Of a DNA stretch of 6,473 nt, positions 1-5,447 are shown piece by piece. The DNA is taken from NCBI GenBank assembly GCA_023428515.1, contig JAEYXI010000301.1, positions 1 to 6,473 of the forward strand, given 5' to 3'. The DNA comes from Pseudomonadota bacterium. GTDB taxonomy: Bacteria > Pseudomonadota > Alphaproteobacteria > Rhizobiales > Rhizobiaceae. The notes beneath the pieces are model-generated. The model made no database searches, was not told the origin of the DNA, and was given only the letters and a program-made list of their open reading frames with translations. Made by a program: the position numbers and the translations under genes. Each line of letters starts with the position of its first letter. Positions within the stretch are counted from its first letter, which is position 1.

Positions 1-198
1 ATCAAGCGCTGCTCCTGCTCGATAGACGTGATCGCCTCGATCATTCCCTATTCCAAATATGAAAGCGCCGAGACGTTTCGCCGGATGGCGCTGACGACAG
101 GTGAAGCCAGCGGACTGTTCCGCGAGACCGCGCCCGCTAGGGCTGCGGGCTCCGATCTACGACGCGCGCAGGCGGAAGCGGATATACGCTGCTTCTGA
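1..198 (+). CDS. C-terminal fragment of an unrecognised Cys-containing protein (5' end outside the window)
   Basis: Frame 1 is open from the first base to a TGA at 196-198 and gives 65 residues. The fragment begins IKRCSCSIDVIAS and ends ADIRCF, with cysteines at fragment positions 4, 6 and 64. A CxC pair and a penultimate Cys suggest metal binding or a redox role, but no domain can be named from this piece. The composition is protein-like, with an amphipathic helix-like stretch (LRRAQAEAD) before the end. The gene is convergent with the ABC importer operon, the two stop codons being 54 bp apart. From memory, without a search, the ending resembles uncharacterised proteins found near methanol-oxidation (xoxF) genes in rhizobia. 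That link is weak and no function is assigned. Because the start is missing, a chance open frame cannot be fully excluded. Confidence 0.55.
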   Translation: MKRCSCSIDVIASIIPYSKYESAETFRRMALTTGEASGLFRETAPARAAGSDLRRAQAEADIRCF

Positions 199-252
199 TT
201 CGACCGGCCGGCGCGAAGGCGGGTTTCTCGTAGCTCCCGTCAGCGCCATTTC

Positions 253-996
253 TCAAGCGACGTCAGGAAACCTCTGGTGGAAGGATCGCAGCAGATCCTC
301 CATCACTTGAGGGCTACGATTCTGACGCGGCAGCCGCACGTCGAACACGCCGACTACATGCGCCGGCCGCGACGAGAGCACGACGATGCGGTCGGACAGC
401 ATCAGCGCCTCGCGCAGATTGTGCGTCACCATCAGGGCGGTGGTCGGCTGCGCGGACCATACCGACAGCAGCAGATGACGTAGCCGCTCGGCGGTCTTCT
501 CGTCGAGCGAGACGAAGGGCTCGTCCAGGAAAAGCATCGCCGGCCTTGTCGCGAAAGCTCTGGCGAGCGCCACGCGTCGGGCAAGGCCAAGCGAAAGCTC
601 CGCCGGAAACAATGTACGGACATCGGCGAGGCCGAGGCTGTCGAACAGCGGATCGAGATCGGCGCCGGCCCTCTCATGTTGCGGCAGGGCAAGGCGGACA
701 TTCTGCTCGACCGTCCGCCAGGGCAGCAGGATAGGCTCCTGGAACACTGCCGCTACACCGTCCTCGCCGCTTCCTGGGAGTTGGAAGGAACCGGAAAAAT
801 CCTTGTCGAGACCGAGCAGGATGCGAAGCGTCGTCGTCTTGCCGCATCCGGACGGTCCAAGCAGGCAGGCAAACTCGCCCTGGCGAACCTCGAATGACAG
901 GTCCCGCAGCGCCGCGAGGGAAACGCCTTCCGCGGACCTGAACGTCTTTTCGGCGATGTCGACCCTAAGCGGGGCGCTGACGCCAACGGGATGCAT
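253..996 (-). CDS. ABC transporter ATP-binding protein, NitT/TauT (SsuB/TauB-like) family
   Basis: This 247-residue protein is the cytoplasmic ATPase that would power the importer encoded upstream. It has the ABC motifs in order: Walker A GPSGCGKTT at 48-56, Q-loop with Gln86 (VFQEPILLPW), a signature region at 134-138 reading LSLGL, Walker B AMLFLDEP at 153-160 with catalytic Glu159, D-loop SLDE, and switch His192 (MVTHNLREAL). Length and the QEPxLLPW segment match the nitrate/sulfonate/taurine subfamily. The signature is degenerate: the usual LSGGQ/LSGGM glycine at position 3 is Leu136. The ATG at 996 is chosen because family homology begins just after it and no later start exists before the first conserved strand. 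It lies inside the permease gene (32 bp overlap) with no clear Shine-Dalgarno, so translational coupling is likely. The open frame extends upstream to 1230, but that part is the permease shadow. The substrate is unknown. Confidence 0.92.
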   Translation of the reverse strand: MHPVGVSAPLRVDIAEKTFRSAEGVSLAALRDLSFEVRQGEFACLLGPSGCGKTTTLRILLGLDKDFSGSFQLPGSGEDGVAAVFQEPILLPWRTVEQNVRLALPQHERAGADLDPLFDSLGLADVRTLFPAELSLGLARRVALARAFATRPAMLFLDEPFVSLDEKTAERLRHLLLSVWSAQPTTALMVTHNLREALMLSDRIVVLSSRPAHVVGVFDVRLPRQNRSPQVMEDLLRSFHQRFPDVA

Positions 997-1786
997 GTCG
1001 TTCAAGGGGTTGCACCAGAAGGAGTTCGATAAAGAGCATGATCGCCACGAAGGCCAGCGTATAGGCAAGGATCGCGGCGACGTCGAAGAGCTGGAAATTG
1101 AGATGTATCTGGAAGCCGACGCCGTTCGAGCGGCCGAGCAGTTCGACCACCAGGACGATCTTCCAGATGAGCGCGATGCCTGAGCGCGACGCCGCGGCGA
1201 AGTAGGGCTGCAGCTGCGGCAGGAGCACATGGCGGATGCGGTCGAATGCGCTGAAGCGGTAGACCGCCGCCATTTCCTGATAGCGCGGGTCGAGGGCCCT
1301 GGCGCCCTCGCGCATCGTCACCACGACGTTGGGGATCTTGTTCACGGCGACCGCTCCGATCGCTGCCGCTTCGGTGAGGCCGAACCAGATATAGGCGAGC
1401 ACGATGATGACCAAAGCGGGGATATTGAGGAACAGGATGACCCAAGGGTTGAAGAAACGGTCGGCGCGGCGATTGATGCCAAGCAGGATACCGATGACGG
1501 ACCCGATCACCATGGCGAGCACGTAAGCCGCTACGACCCGGGCGAGCGTGACGCCGAGATTGAAGAACAGCTCGCCGTTCGCGGCCTCCCTGACCAGCAC
1601 CTGCCAGACCATGGCGGGCGAGGGGAGCGCACGGCTCGGCCATGCGTGCGCCGCCAGCGCCCACAGAAGGCAGAACCCGAGCAGGGATGCCGCCACGGTC
1701 GCCGCAGGCGCCAGGAACGGCGCGAGGCCTCCCGGGCGAGGAGCTTGTGCACGCAAGGTCTTTCGCCCGGCTTCCTCAGCCGTCAT
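965..1786 (-). CDS. ABC transporter permease, NitT/TauT (SsuC/TauC-like) family
   Basis: This 273-residue inner-membrane protein has about six hydrophobic segments, near residues 24-46, 80-103, 113-135, 138-156, 200-217 and 236-258. The cytoplasmic EAA-type coupling loop lies at about 171-196, starting EMAAVYRFSAFDRIRHVLLP. It follows the BPD_transp_1 pattern, but the usual Gly after the EAA helix is replaced (YRFSA). The protein would form the homodimeric channel and contact the ATPase through this loop. The ATG at 1786 is chosen because it gives a normal short cytoplasmic N-terminus and overlaps the end of the binding-protein gene by 11 bp, a typical coupled junction, with a GAGG eight bases upstream. 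The longer open frame to 2017 is the shadow of the binding-protein gene. It lies between the binding protein and the ATPase in one operon. The specificity cannot be read from the sequence. Confidence 0.92.
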   Translation of the reverse strand: MTAEEAGRKTLRAQAPRPGGLAPFLAPAATVAASLLGFCLLWALAAHAWPSRALPSPAMVWQVLVREAANGELFFNLGVTLARVVAAYVLAMVIGSVIGILLGINRRADRFFNPWVILFLNIPALVIIVLAYIWFGLTEAAAIGAVAVNKIPNVVVTMREGARALDPRYQEMAAVYRFSAFDRIRHVLLPQLQPYFAAASRSGIALIWKIVLVVELLGRSNGVGFQIHLNFQLFDVAAILAYTLAFVAIMLFIELLLVQPLERHASRWRQRPA

Positions 1787-2786
1787 CGGCGAGGCCTCGC
1801 CAGAACGTGCCCGGCGCCATCTCCGGCGCGCTGCCGACCAGCTTCTCGCCTCCGATCTCGGCGAGCACGCGGTAGAGCTTGGCTGCGTCGGCCTCTTCCT
1901 CCGCGATGGGCCGGCGCGGAATGCCCTCGCGATAGCGGTCGCGCAGCTTCTCCAGTTCCGCGCCTTCGGCGCGCACCAGCGGCGCCAGGCGCAGCCACTC
2001 GTCGTCCGACTTGGCAAGCACGTCCTTGGCCTGAGCGGATGCCTTCACCAGACCCCTTGCAGCATCGGGATTTTCGTCCGCCCAGGCGTCGTGGAAGACA
2101 TAGCCGATCGCCGAGACCGGTCCAGAAGCGCCGAGCGCCGTGGCGGCTTCGCTTGCGCCGGTTACGCGACGAAATCCGTTGGCCTCGAGCCGGGCGCAAA
2201 AATGCCAGAAGTTCAGCACGGCATCGAGTTCATCCTGCATCGCCTTCTCGGACATCAGCGGCGGCGCGCCAAAGACGATCTCGTTTTCGGCCGAGAGATC
2301 GAGGCCATGATCACGTCGTGCAAGCGCCTGGATCAGCAGCCAGCTCTTATCCAGAGGCCCACCGGCGACACCGATCTTCTTGTCCCTGAGGTCGGCGATC
2401 GTCCGTATGGGAGATTCCTCCTTGGCCATGATCGCGCCGACGGCGGTCGAATAGGGCGCGAGCGTAAGATCGGCGCCTTCGGAACGTAGGCGAGAAACCC
2501 ACAACCAGTCGGTCACGATCACGTCAACTTCGCCGGCCTGCAGCGCTACGTTGGTCGCATCTTCGCCGGCAAAGTAGACGACGTCGAGATCGATGCCGTT
2601 GGCGGCGTCGAGCCCATGATGCTTCAGCGTATCGAGTTCCCAGCTCACCGTGCCGAATTTCAGCGTGCCGATGCGGACCTTGGCGGCTGCAAGCGCCCGG
2701 CCGGCAGGCAGCGTCGCGCTCAAGGCCGCGAGTGCGGCAAGCCGCATCGTGTCTCGTCTCGAAATCGTGATGGCTTTTCCTCCCAT
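1776..2786 (-). CDS. Exported ABC transporter substrate-binding protein, NitT/TauT (NMT1/SsuA-like) family
   Basis: This 336-residue protein is the periplasmic receptor of the importer. The N-terminus carries a Tat-like signal: SRRDTM with Arg10-Arg11, a hydrophobic stretch LAALAALSATL, and a probable cut after ALA at about residue 33. The mature part starts KVRIGTLKFGTVSWELDTLK, the usual first strand and helix of NMT1-type binding proteins. It continues with the LQAGEVDVIVTD segment near 82-93 and the IADLRDKKIGVAGGPLDKSW segment near 130-149, both characteristic of the family. An unusual aromatic stretch, LNFWHFCARLEANGF near 191-205, lies in the second lobe and may line the ligand pocket. 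It starts 14 bp after the stop of the small upstream gene. The start is uncertain: the ATG at 2786 has a poor ribosome-binding site, whereas a strong GGAGGA lies inside codons 2-3, ideally spaced from an ATC codon at 2769-2771. The ligand is unknown; sulfonate, nitrate, pyrimidine or another small molecule are all possible. Confidence 0.9.
   Translation of the reverse strand: MGGKAITISRRDTMRLAALAALSATLPAGRALAAAKVRIGTLKFGTVSWELDTLKHHGLDAANGIDLDVVYFAGEDATNVALQAGEVDVIVTDWLWVSRLRSEGADLTLAPYSTAVGAIMAKEESPIRTIADLRDKKIGVAGGPLDKSWLLIQALARRDHGLDLSAENEIVFGAPPLMSEKAMQDELDAVLNFWHFCARLEANGFRRVTGASEAATALGASGPVSAIGYVFHDAWADENPDAARGLVKASAQAKDVLAKSDDEWLRLAPLVRAEGAELEKLRDRYREGIPRRPIAEEEADAAKLYRVLAEIGGEKLVGSAPEMAPGTFWRGLADDG
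2778..2783 (-). promoter_or_regulatory. Strong Shine-Dalgarno (GGAGGA) misplaced inside the start of the binding-protein gene
   Basis: On the minus strand, GGAGGA follows directly after the annotated ATG (2784-2786) and is followed by the six bases AAAGCC and then ATC at 2769-2771. This is ideal spacing for a start at the ATC, which would give a protein beginning (M)TISRRD, a textbook Tat n-region. The match could also be accidental, since it encodes Gly-Gly. Confidence 0.4.
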
Positions 2787-2800
2787 GACCCGCTGGATGC

Positions 2801-3010
2801 TCAGATGTCCCGCTCTTTATCGGGATATGCGCATCTCCAGCGTACGACCTTGTGGGCCGGATGTTCCGAAGTCCACTTGGCGATCTCCGGCGGCGCCAGG
2901 AACATGCATTGGGTGAGCGAGCCGCGGCTCTCGAAATAGAGATGCTCGGTCCGGCATTTCTGAGGGTCCGCCAAGAGGCAGACCGTGAGAATGAGGTCGA
3001 TGAAACCCAT
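2801..3010 (-). CDS. Small four-cysteine protein of unknown function
   Basis: This 69-residue protein is the first gene of the importer operon. I do not recognise a named domain. It starts MGFIDLILTVCLLADPQKC and has cysteines at positions 11, 19, 35 and 60, with the segments SRGSLTQCMFLAPP and VVRWRCAYPDKE around the last two. The first 14 residues are hydrophobic, but they lack a basic n-region and a clear cleavage site, so export is not evident. The spaced cysteines could form two disulfides or bind a metal or cofactor. The start at ATG 3010 is preceded by a weak GGGGTG. The stop is 14 bp upstream of the binding-protein ATG, so the genes are probably co-transcribed and may be translationally coupled. 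Coding reality is supported by the protein-like sequence, the close operon spacing and the lack of any better frame here. I have an unverified memory of similar small hypothetical proteins in rhizobia. Confidence 0.75.
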   Translation of the reverse strand: MGFIDLILTVCLLADPQKCRTEHLYFESRGSLTQCMFLAPPEIAKWTSEHPAHKVVRWRCAYPDKERDI

Positions 3011-3060
3011 TTCGGCACCCCGCTGTCGCCCTTGGACATCCAGCCTGCCCGGCAGCGCCG

Positions 3061-3119
3061 AGCCTTCGCTGGTTCGAGATTTTCTGCTGGTGCCCGAGCA
3101 GAAAACGAAGCGAAAGGCT
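3061..3119. repeat. Imperfect 59-bp inverted repeat (two nested stems) in the divergent intergenic region
   Basis: The inner arms TTTTCTGCT (3080-3088) and AGCAGAAAA (3097-3105) are perfect 9-bp complements around an 8-base loop. The outer arms AGCCTTCGCT (3061-3070) and AGCGAAAGGCT (3109-3119) pair over 10 bp with a single bulged A. Nine bases lie between the arms on the left and three on the right. The element sits 51 bp upstream of the small four-Cys gene and would fall across the -10 and 5' leader of that transcript. It has no T-tract on either strand, so it does not look like a terminator. An operator for a dimeric regulator or a structured 5' leader are the two readings. Confidence 0.7.
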
Positions 3120-3143
3120 ACGCGTACGCCCCGGAGAGGTCAA
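3115..3143 (-). promoter_or_regulatory. Candidate sigma-70-type promoter for the small-protein/ABC operon
   Basis: On the minus strand TTGACC (3138-3143) is followed after 17 bases by TAGCCT (3115-3120). The -35 is good and the -10 is weak (T, A and final T of TATAAT). This would place the transcript start near 3107 and give a leader of about 100 bases containing the inner inverted repeat. It is a prediction from two hexamers only. Confidence 0.35.
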
Positions 3144-3197
3144 CAATAAGGCCGGCGCGACGCGGTGCGGCATATGGGTCTTAGGCCGTTCGTATGG

Positions 3198-3225
3198 TTG
3201 ACATTCACAGTTCGCCGTCTAGCTT
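3198..3225 (+). promoter_or_regulatory. Candidate sigma-70-type promoter for the cytochrome c gene
   Basis: A perfect TTGACA lies at 3198-3203 and TAGCTT at 3220-3225, with a 16-base spacer. Read as the alphaproteobacterial form, this is GTTGAC followed by CTAGCT. A start near 3232 would put the 3235-3267 hairpin at the very 5' end of the mRNA and give a leader of about 77 bases. The -10 is weak. The -35 lies back to back with the minus-strand candidate, about 54 bp away, which fits a jointly controlled divergent pair. Confidence 0.4.
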
Positions 3226-3234
3226 CGCTGACAC

Positions 3235-3267
3235 GCCTGTGCCGGGAGGCAGAACATCGGCACAGGC
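3235..3267. repeat. Perfect 10-bp inverted repeat in the cytochrome c leader
   Basis: GCCTGTGCCG (3235-3244) and CGGCACAGGC (3258-3267) are exact complements around a 13-base loop, 41 bp upstream of the cytochrome start codon. As RNA this would be a very stable GC-rich hairpin near the predicted 5' end, possibly protecting the transcript. As DNA it could be an operator, the arm centres being about two helical turns apart. No T-tract follows, so it is not an intrinsic terminator. Confidence 0.7.
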
Positions 3268-3298
3268 AAGATCGCTCAGGGCACCGTGACGATCCAAT

Positions 3299-3303
3299 GA
3301 GGA
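3299..3303 (+). promoter_or_regulatory. Ribosome-binding site (GAGGA) that decides the cytochrome start
   Basis: GAGGA lies five bases before the ATG at 3309 and overlaps an alternative in-frame ATG at 3297. It therefore supports 3309 as the main start rather than 3297 or anything further upstream. Confidence 0.65.
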
Positions 3304-3308
3304 ATATC

Positions 3309-3689
3309 ATGCGCTTCACTGCGTTTTTTGCAGCCCTGACCTTCGTACCGCTGGTCGCCGGTCAGGCTGCGGCACAGGATGCGGCGGCTGGTGAGAAGGT
3401 CTTTGCCAAATGCAAGGCCTGCCACGTCGCCGACGAGGACAAGAACAAGATCGGACCTTCGCTGATGGGCGTCATCGGCAAGACGGCAGGAACCCATGCC
3501 GGCTTCAAATATTCCAAGGCCATGGTCGACGCCGGGGCGGGCGGTCTCGTGTGGGACGAGGCCACCTTGACGACCTACCTGCATGACCCGAAGGCGATGG
3601 TGAAGGGCACGAAAATGGCGTTCGTCGGCCTGAAGAAGGATGACGAGATCGCCAACGTGATCGCCTATCTGAAGCAATTCTCCCAATAA
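3309..3689 (+). CDS. Periplasmic class I cytochrome c (c2/c550-like)
   Basis: This 126-residue monohaem electron carrier of the periplasm has a Sec signal peptide (about residues 1-22, hydrophobic core FTAFFAALTFVPLV, cut after AAA). The haem-binding CKACH follows at 35-39, with the cysteines at 35 and 38 for thioether bonds and His39 as proximal ligand. The distal Met is probably Met103 in KGTKMAFVG. The segments KIGPSLMGVIGKTAGT and the C-terminal helix DDEIANVIAYLKQF are typical of the cytochrome c2/c550 group, and the mature size of about 104 residues fits. The ATG at 3309 is chosen from the adjacent GAGGA; an ATG four codons earlier is possible. Tandem TAA stops end the gene. It diverges from the small-protein/ABC operon and converges on rpe. 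It may shuttle electrons from a periplasmic dehydrogenase or bc1 complex to an oxidase; the specific partner is not shown by the sequence. Confidence 0.93.
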   Translation: MRFTAFFAALTFVPLVAGQAAAQDAAAGEKVFAKCKACHVADEDKNKIGPSLMGVIGKTAGTHAGFKYSKAMVDAGAGGLVWDEATLTTYLHDPKAMVKGTKMAFVGLKKDDEIANVIAYLKQFSQ

Positions 3690-3734
3690 TAAATCAAAGC
3701 GTTTCCTTCTCCCTGCTTGCGGGGAGAAGGACGC
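3685..3734 (-). terminator. Rho-independent terminator at the end of the cbb operon
   Basis: A hairpin at 3699-3734 pairs GCGT with ACGC and, after a two-base bulge, CCTTCTCCC (3705-3713) with GGGAGAAGG (3722-3730). That makes 13 base pairs. Read on the minus strand it is followed directly by TTTGATTTATTATT (3685-3698), a T-rich tract. It lies just past the rpe stop and so should end the cbb transcript. For the plus-strand cytochrome transcript the same hairpin has no T-tract, so termination in that direction would be weaker. The CCTTCTCCC/GGGAGAAGG core also resembles a common intergenic palindrome of rhizobial genomes. Confidence 0.65.
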
Positions 3735-3744
3735 AACCCGACGC

Positions 3745-4431
3745 TTATGCGGCCTTCTCCAGAGCTCCATCTGCGGCCGTACGTATGGCGTCGATGTTCT
3801 GGCGGTAGGCGGCCTCGCCATTACCTTTGAAGATTGCCGAGCCGGCGACCAGCACGTCAGCGCCCGCGGCGCAGACCAGCGGCGCCGTCTCCGGCGTCAC
3901 GCCACCGTCGATCTCGATGTGGATCGGCCGCCGGCCGACCAGCGCCTTTATCCGCTTCACCTTGTCGACCACCGCCGGGATGAATGCCTGGCCGCCGAAA
4001 CCGGGGTTCACTGTCATCAGCAGGATGAGATCCAGGCGGTCGAGCACATATTCGATGGCGCTTTCCGGCGTCGCCGGATTGAGCGAGACGCCGGCCTTCT
4101 TGCCGAGGCTCTTGATCGTCTGCAGCGAGCGGTCGAGATGCGGCCCGGCCTCGGCATGCACGGTGATGATGTCCGAGCCGGCTTCGGCGAAGGCGGCCAG
4201 GTAGGGGTCGGCTGGCGCGATCATCAGATGGCAGTCGAACACTTTTTCGGTGCGGTTGCGGATAGCCTTGATGACCGGCGGGCCGAAGGTGATGTTGGGC
4301 ACGAAATGGCCGTCCATCACGTCGAGATGGATCCAGTCCGCTCCCGCCGCTGCAACGGTCTCGACCTCGTCGCCAAGCTTGGAGAAATCGGCTGACAGGA
4401 TGGACGGCGCGATGATCGTCTTCGGGGTCAT
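3745..4431 (-). CDS. cbbE: Ribulose-phosphate 3-epimerase (Calvin-cycle, cbb operon copy)
   Basis: This 228-residue TIM-barrel enzyme interconverts D-xylulose 5-phosphate and D-ribulose 5-phosphate in the cytoplasm. It feeds phosphoribulokinase during CO2 fixation and also serves the pentose phosphate pathway. Visible signatures are [14 protein letters not shown] at 7-20, [12 protein letters not shown] at 35-46 (metal ligand His35; Asp37 as ligand and acid/base), HLMI with His68, [10 protein letters not shown] at 139-148, IEIDGGV with catalytic Asp175, and the phosphate-binding VAGSAIF near 195-201. Every expected active-site residue is present and the length is normal. The ATG at 4431 is chosen from the conserved N-terminus and a GGAG seven bases upstream. 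The open frame continues to a TTG at 4509 touching the cbbX stop, but that extension is not family-like. It follows cbbX by 74 bp and is the last gene before the terminator. The symbol could equally be rpe; placement in the cbb operon suggests cbbE. Confidence 0.96.
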   Translation of the reverse strand: MTPKTIIAPSILSADFSKLGDEVETVAAAGADWIHLDVMDGHFVPNITFGPPVIKAIRNRTEKVFDCHLMIAPADPYLAAFAEAGSDIITVHAEAGPHLDRSLQTIKSLGKKAGVSLNPATPESAIEYVLDRLDLILLMTVNPGFGGQAFIPAVVDKVKRIKALVGRRPIHIEIDGGVTPETAPLVCAAGADVLVAGSAIFKGNGEAAYRQNIDAIRTAADGALEKAA

Positions 4432-4505
4432 TTGGCTTCTCCGTTGCTCTTGCCCGCGCCCACCCAGGGCATGCCACTGGCGCTTACGTTTGCTCGGCGA
4501 TCGTC

Positions 4506-5447
4506 TCAAGTAACCGCGCCGTCAGCCGGGTCGCCGTCGAGCTTTCCTTCCACGAAAACCCGGCTGCCTCGAATATCCTGTTCCTCGATGGTGATCAGGT
4601 CGAGCTTCGTCAGCTTTTCGCTTCGCGCGGCGAACAGGCGGTTGGCCTGCCTGAGACGTGCGCGGTCGAGTGCATTGCGGATCGAGCGGGCGTTGGAGAA
4701 ATGCGACAGCTTCATCCTGAGCGGGATGTATTCCTCCAGCGCGGACGCCGCACCTTCGCTCAACCGGTAATTCTGGCCGGACAGCATGATCTCGGCGATC
4801 GCCTTCAACTCCGCCGGACTGTAGTCGGGAAAATCGAGATGGTGGGCGATGCGCGAGCGCATGCCCGGATTGCTGTCGAAGAAGCGGTCCATCTTGTTCT
4901 TGTAGCCGGCGAGGATGACGACGAGATCGTCGCGGTTGTTCTCCATGCACTGCAACAGGATCTCGATCGATTCCTGGCCGTAGTCACGCTCGTTCTCGGG
5001 TTTGTAGAGGTAGTAGGCCTCGTCGATGAACGGCACGCCGCCCATCGCCCGCTTGATCACCTCGCGCGTCTTCGGCGCGGTGTGTCCGACATACTGCCCG
5101 ACCAGATCGTCGCGGGTGACCGAGACCAGATGGCCTTCACGCACATAGCCCAGCCGGTGCAGAATCTCGGCCATGCGCAGCGCCACCGTGGTCTTTCCCG
5201 TGCCGGGATTGCCGGTGAAGTTCATATGCAGCGTCGGCGTTTCCGAGGAAATCCCGAACTTGCGGCGCAGGCGGTCGACGAGCAGCAGCGCGGCGATCTC
5301 GCGGATGCGCGTCTTGACCGGCTTCAGCCCGACGAGGTCGCGGTCGAGCTTGTCGAACACGTCGTCGATGTTCGAAGCGTCGAACTCCTTCTGCAGGTCC
5401 ACCGTCGCGTCGTCGCCGACGGGCGTCTGGTCGAGGGTCTTCAGCAT
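4506..5447 (-). CDS. cbbX: Red-type RuBisCO activase CbbX (AAA+ ATPase)
   Basis: CbbX is a hexameric AAA+ motor that releases inhibitory sugar phosphates from form IC RuBisCO by pulling on the CbbL C-terminal tail; in Rhodobacter it is itself activated by RuBP. This 313-residue copy shows Walker [10 protein letters not shown] at 79-87 and pore loop 1 VGQYVGHT near 116-123 with Tyr119. Walker B is VPFIDEA at 138-144 (Asp142, Glu143), sensor 1 lies near VVILAGY at 176-182, and the arginine-finger region is [17 protein letters not shown] at 193-209. The sensor 2 region is [13 protein letters not shown] at 251-263. Length matches the family. The oddity is Pro139: this strand normally reads GVLFIDEA, so a single CTG-to-CCG change puts proline into the Walker B beta strand. 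AGGAG lies six bases before the ATG, which fixes the start. It is 67 bp downstream of cbbS, whose product it services. Confidence 0.96.
   Translation of the reverse strand: MLKTLDQTPVGDDATVDLQKEFDASNIDDVFDKLDRDLVGLKPVKTRIREIAALLLVDRLRRKFGISSETPTLHMNFTGNPGTGKTTVALRMAEILHRLGYVREGHLVSVTRDDLVGQYVGHTAPKTREVIKRAMGGVPFIDEAYYLYKPENERDYGQESIEILLQCMENNRDDLVVILAGYKNKMDRFFDSNPGMRSRIAHHLDFPDYSPAELKAIAEIMLSGQNYRLSEGAASALEEYIPLRMKLSHFSNARSIRNALDRARLRQANRLFAARSEKLTKLDLITIEEQDIRGSRVFVEGKLDGDPADGAVT

Noticed and set aside
1788..1801. Perfect 14-bp palindrome GGCGAGGCCTCGCC just before the permease start
   Set aside because: It has no loop, encodes ordinary residues (Arg-Gly-Leu-Ala) at the end of the binding protein, and is not surprising in GC-rich coding DNA. 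A role in translational coupling is possible but unsupported.
1229..2389. Long plus-strand open frame of 386 codons
   Set aside because: It is antisense to the permease and binding-protein genes, rich in Arg, Pro, His and Asp as shadows of GC-rich genes are, and shows no domain. The minus-strand genes have clear family motifs.
3066..3090. GGTTCGAGA resembling a tRNA T-loop, as if a tRNA fragment or attachment site
   Set aside because: The flanking bases do not form a T-stem (GCTGG against TTTTC), no acceptor or anticodon arm can be found, and the bases are accounted for by the inverted repeat.
3165..3308. Longer N-terminus for the cytochrome c from an upstream ATG
   Set aside because: It would place about 48 Arg-rich residues before the signal peptide and run through the candidate promoter and hairpin. 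The ATG at 3309 has its own ribosome-binding site and a clean signal peptide.
4432..4505. Gap between cbbX and rpe examined for an internal promoter or terminator
   Set aside because: Only a 5-bp TGCCC/GGGCA pairing and no T-tract or promoter-like hexamer pair were found.
4432..4509. Upstream extension of the epimerase frame to a TTG overlapping the cbbX stop
   Set aside because: The 26 extra residues are basic and not family-like, and a good GGAG sits before the ATG at 4431. The TTGA overlap with the cbbX stop is probably chance.
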